A stretch of DNA of 64,000 nucleotides from Acidobacteria bacterium Ga0077534 (lineage in GTDB: Bacteria; Acidobacteriota; Blastocatellia; Pyrinomonadales; Pyrinomonadaceae): assembly GCA_001464455.1 (NCBI GenBank), contig LNEI01000026.1:62001-126000 (forward strand), written 5' to 3'. Within the stretch, counting starts at the first letter, position 1. The number at the start of each line of letters is the position of its first letter. Both the position numbers and the translations under genes were made by a program. Below the pieces are notes generated by a model. That model made no database searches, was not told the DNA's origin, and saw nothing but the letters and a program-made list of their open reading frames with translations. Positions 1 through 11,100 of the stretch are shown piece after piece.

Positions 1-945
1 GCTCTAGTAGCTCAGATGCTAAAAGTCCGTTCGGAGCAGGTCGCTTTTATCCGGAACACATCTGATGGCGTTGCGTCGATAGCAAACGGCCTTTCGTGGA
101 AGGCGGGCGACAATATTGTTAGCTTCGAGCGAGAGTTTCCGGCGAATTTCTATGCGTGGAGACGAGTTCACGATGAGTTCGGGGTCGATCTACGACTTTG
201 CCCGGAGCGTAGCGGCCGGATCGATCTGGATGAACTCATTTCAATGATCGATTCAAATACGAAGGTCGTCGCCCTTTCTGCCGTCCAGTTTGCATCGGGC
301 TTCCGCACCGATCTGGAGCGCGTCGGACGTGCGGCTCGGGCGGTGGATGCGTTGTTCTGCGTGGATATCATTCAAGGATTCGGGGCGATGCCATTCGATC
401 TGCCAGCTCAGTTTGTCGATGCGGCATGCGGAGCGAGCCACAAATGGCTTTGTGCTCCAGAGGGTTGCGGGATGATCTATCTTTCATACCGGGCAAGAGA
501 GAGGATAAAGCCTACGCTCGTCGGGTGGATAAGCGTGGGTGAGCCCTGGGATTTCGAAGATCGGGCTCAGTCATTCAAACCGACGGCCCTCGCCTGGGAA
601 AGCGGCACTGGCCCGGCCGCACTCTTTTATGGGCTAGAGCAAAGTCTGGAACTGCTTCGATCAGCCGGGGCTGAGAACATTCAGACACACATTGCAGAGC
701 TAACCGACCATCTGTGCGACGGCCTGAAACGGCTCGACTACGATATCATCAGTTCCCGACTTCCCGGTGAAAGCTCAGCGATCGTATGTATCAAGCATCG
801 CAAGGGCCTGAGCTCGAATCAGGTCGCCGCCCATTTGGAGGCTGACAACGTTGTGGTAAGTCCTCGCGGTGATCGCGTCAGGATAGCTCCGCATTTTTAC
901 AATAATCTGGAAGATGTCGAACGACTGTTAGAGTGTCTTCCTTAA
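1..945 (+). CDS. Class V (PLP-dependent) aminotransferase, 5' end outside window
   Basis: The reading frame is already open at base 1, so the N-terminal part lies upstream; about 314 residues are visible. The fold-type I signature is clear: the putative cofactor-binding segment CVDIIQGFGAMP is followed by GASHKWLCAPEGCG, whose Lys (codon 442-444) is the expected Schiff-base lysine. This is the cysteine desulfurase/selenocysteine lyase-like branch, which moves sulfur or an amino group using pyridoxal phosphate. No strong clue separates desulfurase from aminotransferase or epimerase, and no Fe-S assembly partner is next to it. The downstream neighbour is convergent, with only a few bases between the stops. 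The family is secure; the substrate is unknown. Confidence 0.85.
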   Translation, partial: ALVAQMLKVRSEQVAFIRNTSDGVASIANGLSWKAGDNIVSFEREFPANFYAWRRVHDEFGVDLRLCPERSGRIDLDELISMIDSNTKVVALSAVQFASGFRTDLERVGRAARAVDALFCVDIIQGFGAMPFDLPAQFVDAACGASHKWLCAPEGCGMIYLSYRARERIKPTLVGWISVGEPWDFEDRAQSFKPTALAWESGTGPAALFYGLEQSLELLRSAGAENIQTHIAELTDHLCDGLKRLDYDIISSRLPGESSAIVCIKHRKGLSSNQVAAHLEADNVVVSPRGDRVRIAPHFYNNLEDVERLLECLP

Positions 946-953
946 GAAGCAAA

Positions 954-1745
954 CTAGTCTCCGAGCAGCCGTTCCGGAATGATGTCGGGCGTGAAACCGT
1001 CCAAATTTAGCCGTGTCATGCCGCCAGCGTCTGAAAACGTTGGCAAACTAGCACGGTGGCGGTATCGGCTGGAGTAAAACAGAAAACCGACAACAATGCC
1101 GCCAAGCAACGCGAAGCCCGCACCCCCAACTATCACCAGGGTAGTCGAAAGAAAGATCTGAGATGTGGTAATTACAAAAGCTCGCTCGGCACTTAGGGCG
1201 AATGGGTTATTGCCCAGCCAGGTGATCTGTTTCTCGTACTTTACCTGATCGATAAGATCGTTCGCGGCCCAACCGCCAGATGCATCCAGGACAAACACGT
1301 TGTAGTTCCCGATCCGCTTATTAAAGGTCTTTCCGTCACCTGCGGATTGGATCCAGGCGTTGATCTTGTTGTCCGTCTCGATAGAGGCTTGCGGGCTTGG
1401 GTGTTCGAGGATAATGAGGGTGCCGGCGTCGTAACTGGCTGTCGCGGCTTCGCTGCCCGGCGAAAATTCAATGACGTCGAGCAAAGAGCGGTCGCCCAAT
1501 ACAGCTCGAAGCTCACCCGAATCTCTCGCCAGCCGTGCAGATCCGCGTTTATTCTCCCAGTCCGGAAGGTGCTTTATCAACACAGGGATGCCGTCGACCT
1601 CTGATACCTCCTGGCTTTTGTATTCCGTCAAACTAACATCCTGAGCTGCACCAGCTATGGTAAAAGTCAGCATCAGCATTGCCGTCGCCAGTGAACGACT
1701 CAAGAATGATCTAGAAATGATGGGATATTTGCTCAGTTCGAACAT
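954..1745 (-). CDS. Membrane-anchored secreted protein of unknown function
   Basis: I do not recognise the family. About 263 residues. The N-terminus has a hydrophobic stretch ending in IAGAAQ, read as a signal peptide. A mostly polar domain follows. Near residue 205 a strong transmembrane segment (TTLVIVGGAGFALLGGIVVG) leads to a short basic, probably cytoplasmic tail. A type I topology with the globular part outside the cytoplasm is therefore likely. The ATG at 1745 was preferred to an in-frame GTG two codons upstream. It is divergent from the ECF sigma gene, with about 270 bases between them. A substrate-sensing or anti-sigma role cannot be claimed from sequence. Confidence 0.65.
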   Translation of the reverse strand: MFELSKYPIISRSFLSRSLATAMLMLTFTIAGAAQDVSLTEYKSQEVSEVDGIPVLIKHLPDWENKRGSARLARDSGELRAVLGDRSLLDVIEFSPGSEAATASYDAGTLIILEHPSPQASIETDNKINAWIQSAGDGKTFNKRIGNYNVFVLDASGGWAANDLIDQVKYEKQITWLGNNPFALSAERAFVITTSQIFLSTTLVIVGGAGFALLGGIVVGFLFYSSRYRHRASLPTFSDAGGMTRLNLDGFTPDIIPERLLGD

Positions 1746-1971
1746 AAACACTACTTTCGCACGATTTTACCATTCTTTAGGCGAAAACACCGTGAATACG
1801 GAGCAATTCGCGATTACACCAAAACGTGTAGTCGATAACGCTTATGTAAAGACGGCCAGCTCGTGCATCTGCCTTTGGATGTTGTTCGAAAACAAAAATA
1901 TGCCCATTAATTGGAACAAAAACGGCTGGCGGGCGTCTAAATACTGATCGGAAACAGATTTCTCGATTGTT

Positions 1972-1987
1972 TGGCACGACAATTGAA
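1972..1987 (+). promoter_or_regulatory. Sigma-54-like -24/-12 candidate upstream of ECF sigma gene
   Basis: TGGCACG, four bases, then TTGAA: the GG dinucleotide is ten bases from the -12 position, as in sigma-54 promoters, but the canonical GC at -12 is GA. It lies about 27 bases before the start codon, and a GA-rich ribosome site (GAGGGGGG, 1999-2006) fits downstream. Two NtrC-type activators are encoded in the window. The -12 mismatch keeps this tentative. Confidence 0.3.
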
Positions 1988-2013
1988 GATTACACAGCGA
2001 GGGGGGAAATAAA

Positions 2014-2688
2014 ATGACAACTGAAACATTAAATTTTCCGGTTTTTCATAGCGAACAAGGAATAGATACAGACGAAGTAACTTTTACGGCTAGTCCGAAA
2101 GTGATCGCGAACCTCGGCACGGCCAAGGATCTCGAACTTACCAAGCTAGCATCAACCGGCGACATGGGGGCTTTCGAGGAGATCTACAAGCGGCATCACC
2201 GGCGTGTTTACTCGATCTGCTTGAGAATGCTCCAGAGTCCGACCGAGGCGGAAGACCTAACGCAGGATGTTTTCATCCAGCTCTATCGCAAGATCGGCAG
2301 CTTTCGCGGAGATTCGGCCTTTACGACGTGGCTTCACCGCATGACCGTAAATCAGGTGCTGATGCACTTCCGCAAGCGGACAGTGAAGTACGAAAAAACG
2401 ACCGAGGAAGGCGACACGCCTGACCAGATGGTCACCGGCACGGCTGATCCGAACAAGATGAGAATCGTCGATAAGATAGCCCTCGACAATGCCATCCAGC
2501 AATTGCCGAATGGCTACAAGAACGTCTTTGTCCTGCACGATGTCGAAGGTTTCGAACACGAAGAGGTCGCCCGCATCCTGGGCTGCTCCGTCGGAACATC
2601 GAAATCACAGCTTCACAAAGCAAGACTAAAGCTACAGAAGCTCCTCAAGAAGAAGGCGAATCCAAGGCTTATCGGCGTTGGAGCATAA
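2014..2688 (+). CDS. RNA polymerase ECF sigma factor (sigma-70 family)
   Basis: About 224 residues, the size of a two-domain ECF sigma factor with an N-terminal extension of about 45 residues. Region 2 is seen from roughly residue 45 to 115 ([48 protein letters not shown]). Region 4 lies from about residue 150 to 210, with the helix-turn-helix [20 protein letters not shown]. It should direct core polymerase to a dedicated regulon. No adjacent gene is a clear anti-sigma factor: the divergent membrane protein upstream is the only nearby candidate and shows no recognisable anti-sigma domain. A strong GAGGGGGG site seven bases before the ATG supports this start. A terminator follows directly, so the gene is probably monocistronic. 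Confidence 0.92.
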   Translation: MTTETLNFPVFHSEQGIDTDEVTFTASPKVIANLGTAKDLELTKLASTGDMGAFEEIYKRHHRRVYSICLRMLQSPTEAEDLTQDVFIQLYRKIGSFRGDSAFTTWLHRMTVNQVLMHFRKRTVKYEKTTEEGDTPDQMVTGTADPNKMRIVDKIALDNAIQQLPNGYKNVFVLHDVEGFEHEEVARILGCSVGTSKSQLHKARLKLQKLLKKKANPRLIGVGA

Positions 2689-2710
2689 CTAGAGATACAG
2701 GTATTTTGCA

Positions 2711-2748
2711 AAACTGCCCGAAAGGTTATCTTTCGGGCAGTTTTTTGT
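2711..2748 (+). terminator. Rho-independent terminator of the ECF sigma gene
   Basis: Perfect 14-bp inverted repeat: arm 2711-2724, loop 2725-2729, arm 2730-2743 (core CTGCCCGAAAG/CTTTCGGGCAG), running into a T-tract. It begins 22 bases after the stop codon. Confidence 0.92.
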
Positions 2749-2880
2749 TTGCGGCTGTACAAAAATTTCTCCGAAGTGTCGGTTAGTAGCGCCGATGTGT
2801 CATTTCGGCTATAATCCCGACGTTCAATTTCAAAAACTAGCCAGTCGCTTACCAGCGTTTGATCGTGTCAAAGAGAGATT

Positions 2881-5800
2881 ATGTCGAAACGAGCTTTTCT
2901 TGCCCTTTTCTTTTGCCTGTCTATTACATCGTCCATTTCAATTGCTCAAACGAGCCCATCCGATGACCTGAATTCGGCTCTGAAGCCAGTTAAATGGCGC
3001 TCGATCGGACCGTTTCGCGGAGGACGTTCGGTGGCGAGTACCGGCGTGATTGGCGATCCGAGGACCTACTACATGGGCACGACCGGTGGCGGGGTTTGGA
3101 AGACCGAAGACATGGGCGTGAGCTGGCGAAATATCTCGGATGGGTATTTCAAAACGGCAACGATCGGTGCGATCGCGGTCGCCCCGAGTGATCCGAACGT
3201 CGTTTATGTCGGCACCGGCGAACACGCGCCTCGTGGCGTGATGACGCACAGCGGCGACGGTGTGTGGAAATCGACCGATGCCGGACGGACGTGGAAACGT
3301 ATCGGCCTCGAACAGTCGCAGCATGTTTCGAGGATCATAGTTCATCCGAAAAATCCCGACGTTTTGTTTGTCGCGGTACAGGGAGCGTTGTACAGCAGAT
3401 CCGAGCAACGCGGCTTGTACAAGTCCATCGATGGTGGTGCGACGTGGAAACGGACGCTTTTTGTTGATGATAAAACCGGCGCGGTCGAGCTTTCCATGGA
3501 TGCGAACAACTCGCGAGTGATGTACGCCGCGATGTGGGAACACGGACGGCTTCCATGGAAAGTTGTGAGTGGCGGACCTGGCAGCGGGCTCTACAAATCG
3601 GTTGACAGCGGTGAGACCTGGGAAAAGATGAACAACGGTTTGCCCGAGGAAATGGGCAAGATGTCGATCGCCGTGGCACCGTCCAACTCTGACAAGGTTT
3701 ACGCACTGATCGAGAGCGATTCGAATAAGGACGCTCGCGGACTTTACGTTTCGAATAACGCGGGCAAAAGCTGGAGCCAGGTCACCGACCGACCTGAGCT
3801 CGTTCAGCGTGCCTGGTACTACATCGAGCTTTTCATCGATCCGAAGAATGAAAATACTATCTACGTGCTGAGCGCTCCGGCGTTGCGGTCAAATGACGGC
3901 GGCCGGACGTGGGAATATCTGACAGGCACGCACGGCGATTTTCACGACCTTTGGATAAATCCTGATAACCCTAACAACTTTGTGATGTCGAACGACGGTG
4001 GCGCGGCGATCACATTTAACAAGGGCCGGAGCTGGAGCACGCAGTCGAACATGCCAACCGCTCAGTTTTATCGCATCAATGTTGATAACCAATTTCCCTA
4101 CCGCATTTACGGTGGTCAGCAGGATAATACTTCGGTCTCGATACAGAGCCGTGCTTTCGGCAGCAGCGGAATTGATGAGACAAATTGGACGTCTTCCGCC
4201 GGTGGCGAAAGCGCGTTCCTGGCGTTCGATCCGGACGATCCGAAGGTCGTTCTCGGCGGCAGTTATCAGGGCACGATCGAGGCTCTTTTTAACGATGCGA
4301 ATGCGAGTACAAGCGTTATGGCTTCGCCGATCCAGTACCTCGGTATGGACGCGAAGGATATGAAGTATCGCTACAACTGGAACGCACCGATCGTCTGGGA
4401 CAAGCACGATAAGTCGTTCTACCACGCGGCCCAGGTCCTGTTAAAAACGATAGACATGGGCAAAACGTGGAGGGAGATCTCGCCTGATCTGACCCGCAAC
4501 GAGAAAGAAAAACAAGGAAAAGGCGGCGGCCCGTTCACTAACGAAGCCGTCGGTGCCGAGAACTACGGTACGATCGCGTACGTGACCGTCTCGCCGCACG
4601 AAAAAGGTGTGATCTGGACGGGAAGCGACGACGGTTTGGTCCATATCACGCGTGACGGCGGCACGACTTGGAAAAACGTGACCCCGAACGGCCTACCCGA
4701 AACTCTTATCAATGCCATCGAGGTCTCGCCGCATGATAAGGCAACGGCATATATCGCAACCACGCGATACAAATTCAACGACCACGCACCCGGACTTTAT
4801 AAAACGACTGATTACGGAACAACTTGGACGAAGATCGATAACGGCATTCCCGCCGGTTCGTTCACGCGTGTTGTCCGTGAAGACGAGGTTCGCCGCGACC
4901 TGCTTTTTGCGGGGACCGAGATCGGTTTGTTTATCTCGTGGAACGGCGGGCGGAATTGGGAACCGTTTCAGCTCAATCTGCCGCTGACTCCGATCACTGA
5001 TCTCCGGGTCCATAAAGGCAATCTGATCGCCGCTACGTCCGGCCGATCATTCTGGATACTCGACGATCTCTCGGTGCTGCGGCAGTACCGAAAGGACATG
5101 CCGGCGTTTTCGATCTTTAAGCCCTCAGATGCGTATCTCGCCAACGGTGGCAGCGAACTGAATGGTTCTGACCCCGAATTTTCCGGTGCAACAACTTTCC
5201 GCGGTGTCAATCCGGCTAACGGCATCGTGCTTTATTACAAATTGCCGGAACTTAAAAAAGACGAACACATCACGCTCGAGATCACCGATGCGGAAGGGAA
5301 GCTCGTTCGAACTCTTTCGTCAAAACCGGATCCGAAGTATCGCCGTTGGGATGGAGGCCCGGGCCCCGATCCGCTTCTGAACAAGAACAAAGGCCTCAAT
5401 CGATTTGTTTGGAACATGCGTTACCCGACGATGCCCGGAGCATCGGACGTATACATCGAAAGCAGCTACAGCGGCCACAAGGCCTCGCCGGGCAAGTACA
5501 AATTTACCCTTAAATACGGTACGCAGACTGTTGCCACAGACGCCGATATTCTGGCTAACCCGCTCTATCCGACGACAGCCGCTGAATACAAGGCGTATCA
5601 CACGCTGATGTCGCAGATGGAGGCCGAGGTCGGGGTGATGCATCGAACGGTCAACAGCCTTTTCGAAAAGCAAAAACAGCTGTCGGCCATCCTCGCCGGG
5701 CTTGATGGTGAGAAATTTGCCAGGATCAAAGCCGATGGCGAAGCTCTGGTGAAGAAAATGAAGGCTTGGGATGACGACATGGTCTCACGCCGCTCGCGTG

Positions 5801-6036
5801 CGTATGACGACGTCGAGAATTACCCGCAGAAGTTTACGGCCAATTATCTATTTAATCTGAACGCGACCGAGAGTGATATCCCACGCGTTAACCAGGCGAA
5901 TCTCGACCGTTTGAAGGAACTAACGACACAGTGGAATACACTGAAAGGTCGTTCAGATGAGATGATGGGTAAAGATATTCCGGCGCTGAATAAATTGCTC
6001 TGGGAGGCAGGAATAGGAGCGATCTGGAAAGACTAA
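2881..6036 (+). CDS. Secreted VPS10/Asp-box (BNR) repeat glycosyl-hydrolase-like protein
   Basis: 1051 residues with a signal peptide (cleavage expected near SSISIAQ). At least nine Asp-box-like turns (S/T-x-D-x-G-x-T-W) are spread along the first 700 residues, for example [33 protein letters not shown] and [11 protein letters not shown], which predict one or two multi-bladed beta-propellers of the sortilin/VPS10 type. A beta-sandwich-like region and a helical C-terminal segment follow. Relatives are common in Acidobacteria and Bacteroidetes and are annotated as glycosyl hydrolases, but catalysis is not demonstrated by the Asp-box motif. A TATAAT -10 sequence lies at 2810-2815, with no convincing -35. 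Exported location is well supported; the substrate is unknown. Confidence 0.85.
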   Translation: MSKRAFLALFFCLSITSSISIAQTSPSDDLNSALKPVKWRSIGPFRGGRSVASTGVIGDPRTYYMGTTGGGVWKTEDMGVSWRNISDGYFKTATIGAIAVAPSDPNVVYVGTGEHAPRGVMTHSGDGVWKSTDAGRTWKRIGLEQSQHVSRIIVHPKNPDVLFVAVQGALYSRSEQRGLYKSIDGGATWKRTLFVDDKTGAVELSMDANNSRVMYAAMWEHGRLPWKVVSGGPGSGLYKSVDSGETWEKMNNGLPEEMGKMSIAVAPSNSDKVYALIESDSNKDARGLYVSNNAGKSWSQVTDRPELVQRAWYYIELFIDPKNENTIYVLSAPALRSNDGGRTWEYLTGTHGDFHDLWINPDNPNNFVMSNDGGAAITFNKGRSWSTQSNMPTAQFYRINVDNQFPYRIYGGQQDNTSVSIQSRAFGSSGIDETNWTSSAGGESAFLAFDPDDPKVVLGGSYQGTIEALFNDANASTSVMASPIQYLGMDAKDMKYRYNWNAPIVWDKHDKSFYHAAQVLLKTIDMGKTWREISPDLTRNEKEKQGKGGGPFTNEAVGAENYGTIAYVTVSPHEKGVIWTGSDDGLVHITRDGGTTWKNVTPNGLPETLINAIEVSPHDKATAYIATTRYKFNDHAPGLYKTTDYGTTWTKIDNGIPAGSFTRVVREDEVRRDLLFAGTEIGLFISWNGGRNWEPFQLNLPLTPITDLRVHKGNLIAATSGRSFWILDDLSVLRQYRKDMPAFSIFKPSDAYLANGGSELNGSDPEFSGATTFRGVNPANGIVLYYKLPELKKDEHITLEITDAEGKLVRTLSSKPDPKYRRWDGGPGPDPLLNKNKGLNRFVWNMRYPTMPGASDVYIESSYSGHKASPGKYKFTLKYGTQTVATDADILANPLYPTTAAEYKAYHTLMSQMEAEVGVMHRTVNSLFEKQKQLSAILAGLDGEKFARIKADGEALVKKMKAWDDDMVSRRSRAYDDVENYPQKFTANYLFNLNATESDIPRVNQANLDRLKELTTQWNTLKGRSDEMMGKDIPALNKLLWEAGIGAIWKD

Positions 6037-6064
6037 TTCCAGATCGCCCCATCTAAAGACAGGT

Positions 6065-6457
6065 TTAGTATGCTTTGGCACCGGCTTCTGCAACGGCGTG
6101 GTCTTGTTCTCCGCTGCCGCCGGAAACGCCGATCGAGCCGACTACTTTTTTACCTTTCTTGATCGGGATACCGCCGGCAAAGATCATCACTTTGCCGCCG
6201 TTCGAGGCGTGGATGCCGAAGAACTGGTCGCCGGATTGGCTGTGTTCGGCAAGGTCTTTCGTAGCAATGTCGAACGCCCGCGACGTCCATGCCTTTTTGA
6301 TCGAGATATCAATGCTGCCGATCCAGGCGTTGTCCATGCGGACATGTGCGACCAAATTGCCACCCGCATCCGCGACCGCAATGTTCATCGGCTGTCCGAT
6401 CTCTGCTGCCTTTGCTTCGGCAGCTGCAATAATTCTTCGTGCGTCTTCTAAGTTCAT
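6065..6457 (-). CDS. GlcG/HbpS family heme-binding-like protein
   Basis: 130 residues, a complete single-domain member of the GlcG/HbpS (DUF336) family. The N-terminus (LEDARRIIAAAEAKAAEIG, then IAVADAGGNLVAHVRMD) and the C-terminal glycine-rich loop (GGIPIKKGKKVVGSIGVSGG) are typical. Family members bind heme or small corrinoid/glycolate-type ligands, usually as oligomers. There is no signal peptide, so it is probably cytoplasmic. A GGGGAG ribosome site lies eight bases before the ATG. It is convergent with the VPS10-like gene. No glycolate oxidation genes are adjacent, so the ligand is not indicated by context. Confidence 0.85.
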   Translation of the reverse strand: MNLEDARRIIAAAEAKAAEIGQPMNIAVADAGGNLVAHVRMDNAWIGSIDISIKKAWTSRAFDIATKDLAEHSQSGDQFFGIHASNGGKVMIFAGGIPIKKGKKVVGSIGVSGGSGEQDHAVAEAGAKAY

Positions 6458-6580
6458 AATTTATTTCTCCCCTTATACTTTTTCGATAACCTTGCTCTAC
6501 ATCTTTCCTTCAAGAATCGGCAAACCAAACTTTAAAAGCTCTAAATACCAGAATAACTCAGATCGAATATTCCGTTCGCC

Positions 6581-6853
6581 TTATTGTACGTAACGATTTT
6601 CATGAAACCAGATATTGATCTCTGAAATGCAAAGAATATCCTTTAAGGCAAATTTTCGATCCCCGCAATTGACGATAACTTCGACATCCCAGTCCGCCGG
6701 TCCGTACAAGAATCTGACGATGGTTTCGCTCCGATGGTAGCTCAGGAAATACGCGACACCTTTCGTTTCAAATGATTCACGCTTAAATCCGAGTTTGAAT
6801 AGATCGATTTCAAGTTCCTCGATTGCTGATAGAAATGCATCGTTCGAATTCAT
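6581..6853 (-). CDS. Small protein of unknown function, coupled to upstream dehydrogenase gene
   Basis: 90 residues, not recognised. The start ATG directly abuts the TAA of the saccharopine-dehydrogenase-like gene (TAAATG), which is strong evidence for translational coupling and for a real gene. The sequence is acidic and aromatic (HRSETIVRFLYGPADWDVEV), with no membrane segment or signal peptide, so it is cytoplasmic. It may assist or merely be co-expressed with the dehydrogenase. Confidence 0.6.
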   Translation of the reverse strand: MNSNDAFLSAIEELEIDLFKLGFKRESFETKGVAYFLSYHRSETIVRFLYGPADWDVEVIVNCGDRKFALKDILCISEINIWFHENRYVQ

Positions 6854-7999
6854 TTAAAAATCAGTTGAGATTGCAATCTCAATATTCCTTCTCGACAGTT
6901 CCGTCACAAATTTCTCCGGATCGATCGCCTTTTCCTGCGGAGTTGCTCCTCGAGCGATCACATCGCCGCTGGCCATCATTTGGGCGATGATCGAGGCTGG
7001 GAAGGCGGTTGTTCGCATCATGGCGGACATTCCGGTTTGCTCGTCTTGTTTATCGACGATGTCGTAACGCACCGTCATTGTTTCGCCTGCCTTGGTTCCC
7101 TTGACCTCGACGCGGACGAGGACATAATCAGGCCCGTCGGCCGGCAGGTGCTGTTGCAGCAGTTCGCCGAAGACCTTTCTCGGTTTCACCTTGACGAAAT
7201 CTGCGACGATCTCCTTGCTCGAGCAAAGCCCGAGGTCGATCATTGTTTTGAACTTGTCACAGTGGCCGGCATAGCGAATTGTCTTGTAATCCAGCTCCTT
7301 AATATTGCCGAGAAACGTGTCCGGCAAAGTCGATGTGCCGCCGCTGGTTTGAAATGCTTCGAGAGGGGGAAAGCCCGCGAATTCAAGCGATTCAAGCTCC
7401 GTCATGGAATCGACCTCAATGATCTTGCCATCGCGGATAACGCGAGCGACCTCGATGTATTCGTTGATCAGGCCTTCGACCGAGAAAACGAGCTGATAAT
7501 TCAGGGGCGGCTGCGGGTCTTGTGGCAGGCCGCCAACGCGAATGTGGATCTCTTCGACCGAATCAAACCTAGCAGTACCGTGCATCGCCAGGATCGAAAC
7601 CATTCCCGGAGCAAGTCCGCAGTCCGGAATGATATTGATCCCCGCCGCCTTCGCCTCAGCGTCGAGAGCGAGTTGTTCGTCGACGATGTAGTTATTGCCG
7701 CCGAGATCGCAAAAATTCGCCCCCGTCTCGATCGCTGCCTTTGAAAGCGAGACGTTGTACCAATAATTCACGCACGAGATCACTGAATCATGTCCGCGGA
7801 ACAGTTCGACGATATCCGCATAATTCGACGCATCGATCTGTTTCGCCGTAACATTCCCACCAACCGCCGCCGCAACCGCCTCAGCCTTAGAAAAGTCGAA
7901 ATCGGCGACCGTCACGCCCTCAACGGCGGGAGAATTGTGGATAAGATCAAAAACAGCACCGTGTCCCATTCGTCCGGCACCTAAAACAAGTATTTTCAT
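6854..7999 (-). CDS. Saccharopine dehydrogenase family oxidoreductase
   Basis: 381 residues. The N-terminus MKILVLGAGRMGHGAVFDL is a Rossmann dinucleotide-binding motif, followed by VADFDFSKAEAVA and VISCVNYWYNVSLSKAAIETG, which are typical of saccharopine dehydrogenase/lysine dehydrogenase-like proteins. The C-terminal catalytic domain contains GLAPGMVSILAMHG. It probably reduces or oxidises an amino-acid-derived imine with NAD(P). Candidates are saccharopine, lysine or carboxynorspermidine, and the sequence does not decide between them. It is divergent from the large flavoprotein gene (154 bases between starts) and followed without a gap by the 90-residue protein. Confidence 0.82.
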   Translation of the reverse strand: MKILVLGAGRMGHGAVFDLIHNSPAVEGVTVADFDFSKAEAVAAAVGGNVTAKQIDASNYADIVELFRGHDSVISCVNYWYNVSLSKAAIETGANFCDLGGNNYIVDEQLALDAEAKAAGINIIPDCGLAPGMVSILAMHGTARFDSVEEIHIRVGGLPQDPQPPLNYQLVFSVEGLINEYIEVARVIRDGKIIEVDSMTELESLEFAGFPPLEAFQTSGGTSTLPDTFLGNIKELDYKTIRYAGHCDKFKTMIDLGLCSSKEIVADFVKVKPRKVFGELLQQHLPADGPDYVLVRVEVKGTKAGETMTVRYDIVDKQDEQTGMSAMMRTTAFPASIIAQMMASGDVIARGATPQEKAIDPEKFVTELSRRNIEIAISTDF

Positions 8000-8107
8000 T
8001 TATTTATTGCTGCCGATGACGGCAAAGTAACAATATCCCGCAAAGACTGCGAGTCCGCAACTTGCGGTCGACAAATGGACTTCGAACTTCTTGCGTCGAA
8101 CTCCGAG

Positions 8108-8116
8108 TGTTATACT
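8108..8116 (+). promoter_or_regulatory. Extended -10 promoter of the 1244-residue flavoprotein gene
   Basis: TG, one base, then TATACT: an extended -10 element about 37 bases before the ATG. No good -35 exists at 16-18 bases, which is acceptable for extended -10 promoters. Transcription would begin near 8123. Confidence 0.5.
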
Positions 8117-8152
8117 CATTATTTGCCCTAACCTAGTATTTACGGGCTTTAA

Positions 8153-11100
8153 ATGATTATGATGCCGATCGCTGCTGAACATGAAATCGAACTTGGGATC
8201 GAAGGTTTTCGTTTCCCAGATCTCTTTGATCCGCTCCGCCTTCGCGAGCTTGCCGACCAATTCTATGACGAGGTCGAAGCACGCGAACCAGTTCTGGGCC
8301 AAGCCCTGAAAAAATACATTTCAGCTCGCGGCGAGGGTTACGAACGCAAGGTCGAGTCAAAGATTCTGACGGACGCGGCTCCGTTTCTTTCGGATTTCGT
8401 CGCACGGCTATTTCACATCACTCGCGAACGCAGCGAGCTCGAACACACGATAAGCGTGCAGAATCCCGTCTGGAAGTTCAAGTTCTTCGTTCAGCGGCGT
8501 GCAGCGAGGAAGTTCAAACCTGAACAGCTCGCCGAGCTCCACGAACACGAGTTATGGAGGGCTGTTACAGAACTCCGAAATGCAGCATTCAGCGATTCCC
8601 TCATACATGACGAGGAACTCTCGATCGCCGAGATGACCGTCGCCATGGTCAACGCCGAAGAAGAACTAGCGGCGGCGGAGAAAGCCTCAGCGAGTGGAGC
8701 AGAGAACGAGAACGACCGGGAGTTTGCAAATTCAGCGTCAGAGATCGTCGTAAGCATCAATGCCGCATACGACAAGCTAAAGGACGCGTCCTTCGGCAAG
8801 TATTACTCTCAATTTATTCTCGAGACCGACGCCACCGGCGACCTGCTGGCCGTAAAGGCAGCACTCGGCGTGATCGAGGCTTGGGCGGCTAAGGCCTTCG
8901 CGAACAGGTCGAAGAAATGGTACAGCTTCAAGGTTCCCCACGCTCTCGATTATCAGAACCTCGTTCACCTCATCCATCCCGAACCAGAACTGCATAACAT
9001 CATGCGGGGCGGCGATGATCTGATGCGGCGACGTGATGGTTTCAAGCTGACTGATGACCGGGGCACGATGCGTGATGCTCTGTACGAGATCGATTACTGC
9101 ATGATCTGTCATGAGCGGGAAAAAGACGCTTGCCGAACAGGGCTTCACGAAAAGGACGGGTCAGTTCATCGCAATCCGCTTGGTATTAAGACCGAAGGCT
9201 GCCCGCTCGACGAACGCATCTCCGAGATGCACATGCTCAAAAAGCAGGGCGACCCCATCGGCTCGCTCGCGATCATCACGATCGACAATCCGATGTGTGC
9301 CGGAACCGGTCACCGCATCTGCAACGACTGCATGAAGGGCTGCATCTTCCAGAAGCAGGAACCAGTCAACATCCCGCTCGCTGAGACCGCTTCGCTAACG
9401 GACGTTCTGAAACTGCCATATGGCTTCGAGATATACGGCCTGCTCACCCGCTGGAATCCGCTGAACGCCAAACGCCCCTATGCCTTGCCTTATAACGGCA
9501 AGAACATCATGGTCGTCGGCCTCGGGCCTGCGGGCTACACGCTGTCGCACTATCTCCTAAATGAAGGCTTTGGCGTCGTCGGCATCGATGGGCTGAAGAT
9601 CGAGCCGCTTCCTGCGGAGTGGACCGGGTCATCACAGACTTCACCCAAGGCGATCAAGGCCATCGACGAGATAACCGAGCAGCTTGACGAGCGCATCCTT
9701 TCAGGCTTCGGTGGAGTATCGGAATACGGCATCACGGTTCGCTGGGATAAGAATTTCCTAACAATGGTCCAATTGATGCTTACGCGGAGAAAACAGTTTC
9801 GCGCGTACGGCGGAATTCGTTTTGGCGGAACTGTGACGATCGAGGACGCGTGGGATTTCGGTTTTGACCATATCGCGATCGCTACCGGAGCCGGCCGGCC
9901 GACGATCGTTCCGATGAAGAACAATCTCATTCGCGGCATCCGTCAGGCGAGCGATTTTCTCATGGCATTGCAACTAACTGGTGCATTTAAGAAGGATACT
10001 CTTTCTAACCTGCAGGTTCGGCTGCCCGCCGTTGTGATCGGCGGAGGTCTAACGGGTATTGACACCGCAACTGAGACATTTGCCTATTACCCGGTTCAAT
10101 GCGAGAAAATGCTGGCGAAATACGAGCAGGTGGTTGCAGATTTTGGTGAGGATAAGGTCGTTGAGCATTTCGACGAGGAAGAGATCCGTGTGCTGCAGGA
10201 GTTCCTTGAACATGGCCGGGAGATCCGGGCCGAGCGTGAACGGGCAGCGTCGCTTGGAGAAGAACCGAATTTCGTCCCGCTGGTGCGAAGCTGGGGCGGG
10301 GTTTCGCTTGTCTATCGCAAGCGTTTGCAGGACAGCCCGGCGTATCGGCTTAACCACGAAGAGGTGCAGAAAGCTCTCGAAGAAGGCATCAATTTTGTCG
10401 AATGCATGTCACCGACCGAGGCTGTGCCTGACGAATATGGAGCGGTCAAGGCGATCAAGTTCGAGAAGCTCAACTATGTCGCTGAGACCGGCAAGTTTGA
10501 GAAAACAAATGAGATACACGAGTTCCCGGCACGAACGGTCTGTGTCGCGGCCGGTACCTCGCCGAACGTGATCTACGAAAAGGAAAAGCCCGGCACCTTT
10601 CAGATGGATGAGTGGAAGCAGTTTTTCCAGCCCTATCGTCTGACAAAGAACGGCGACGGCAAATTCCACGCCGTCCCAGCCGAGAAAGGCGAAGCCGGAT
10701 TTTTCACATCGTACGAGCACGACGGTAAATTCATCTCCTACTACGGCGACAACCACCCGCAATACGCTGGAAACGTCGTAAAAGCCATGGCTTCGGCTAA
10801 ACACGGCTACGAACGCGTTGTTGAGCTATTTGCTGATGCCATCAGACCGCACGATGGCAGCCTGCGGTCTGACGATGCTTTTGTCACGCTAACAGCAAAG
10901 CTCGACGAGCAGCTTCGTGCCTATGTCGTCAAAGTCGATCGCCTTACTCCGACGATCGTCGACGTCATCGTGAAGGCTCCGCTGCAGGCACGCAAATTTG
11001 AGCCAGGCCAGTTTTATCGTCTCCAAAATTTCGAAACGAGTGCCCCGATCGTCGACGGCACTCGGCTGATGATGGAAGGCCTCGCTCTCACGGGTGCATG

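Noticed and set aside
7-15. TAGCTCAG at the window start, resembling a tRNA D-arm
   Set aside because: It lies in the open frame of the aminotransferase and no acceptor or T-arm can be paired around it.
8000-8302. 100-residue minus-strand ORF between the dehydrogenase and flavoprotein genes
   Set aside because: Most of it is the antisense of the flavoprotein 5' end and its promoter; no ribosome site and no family features.
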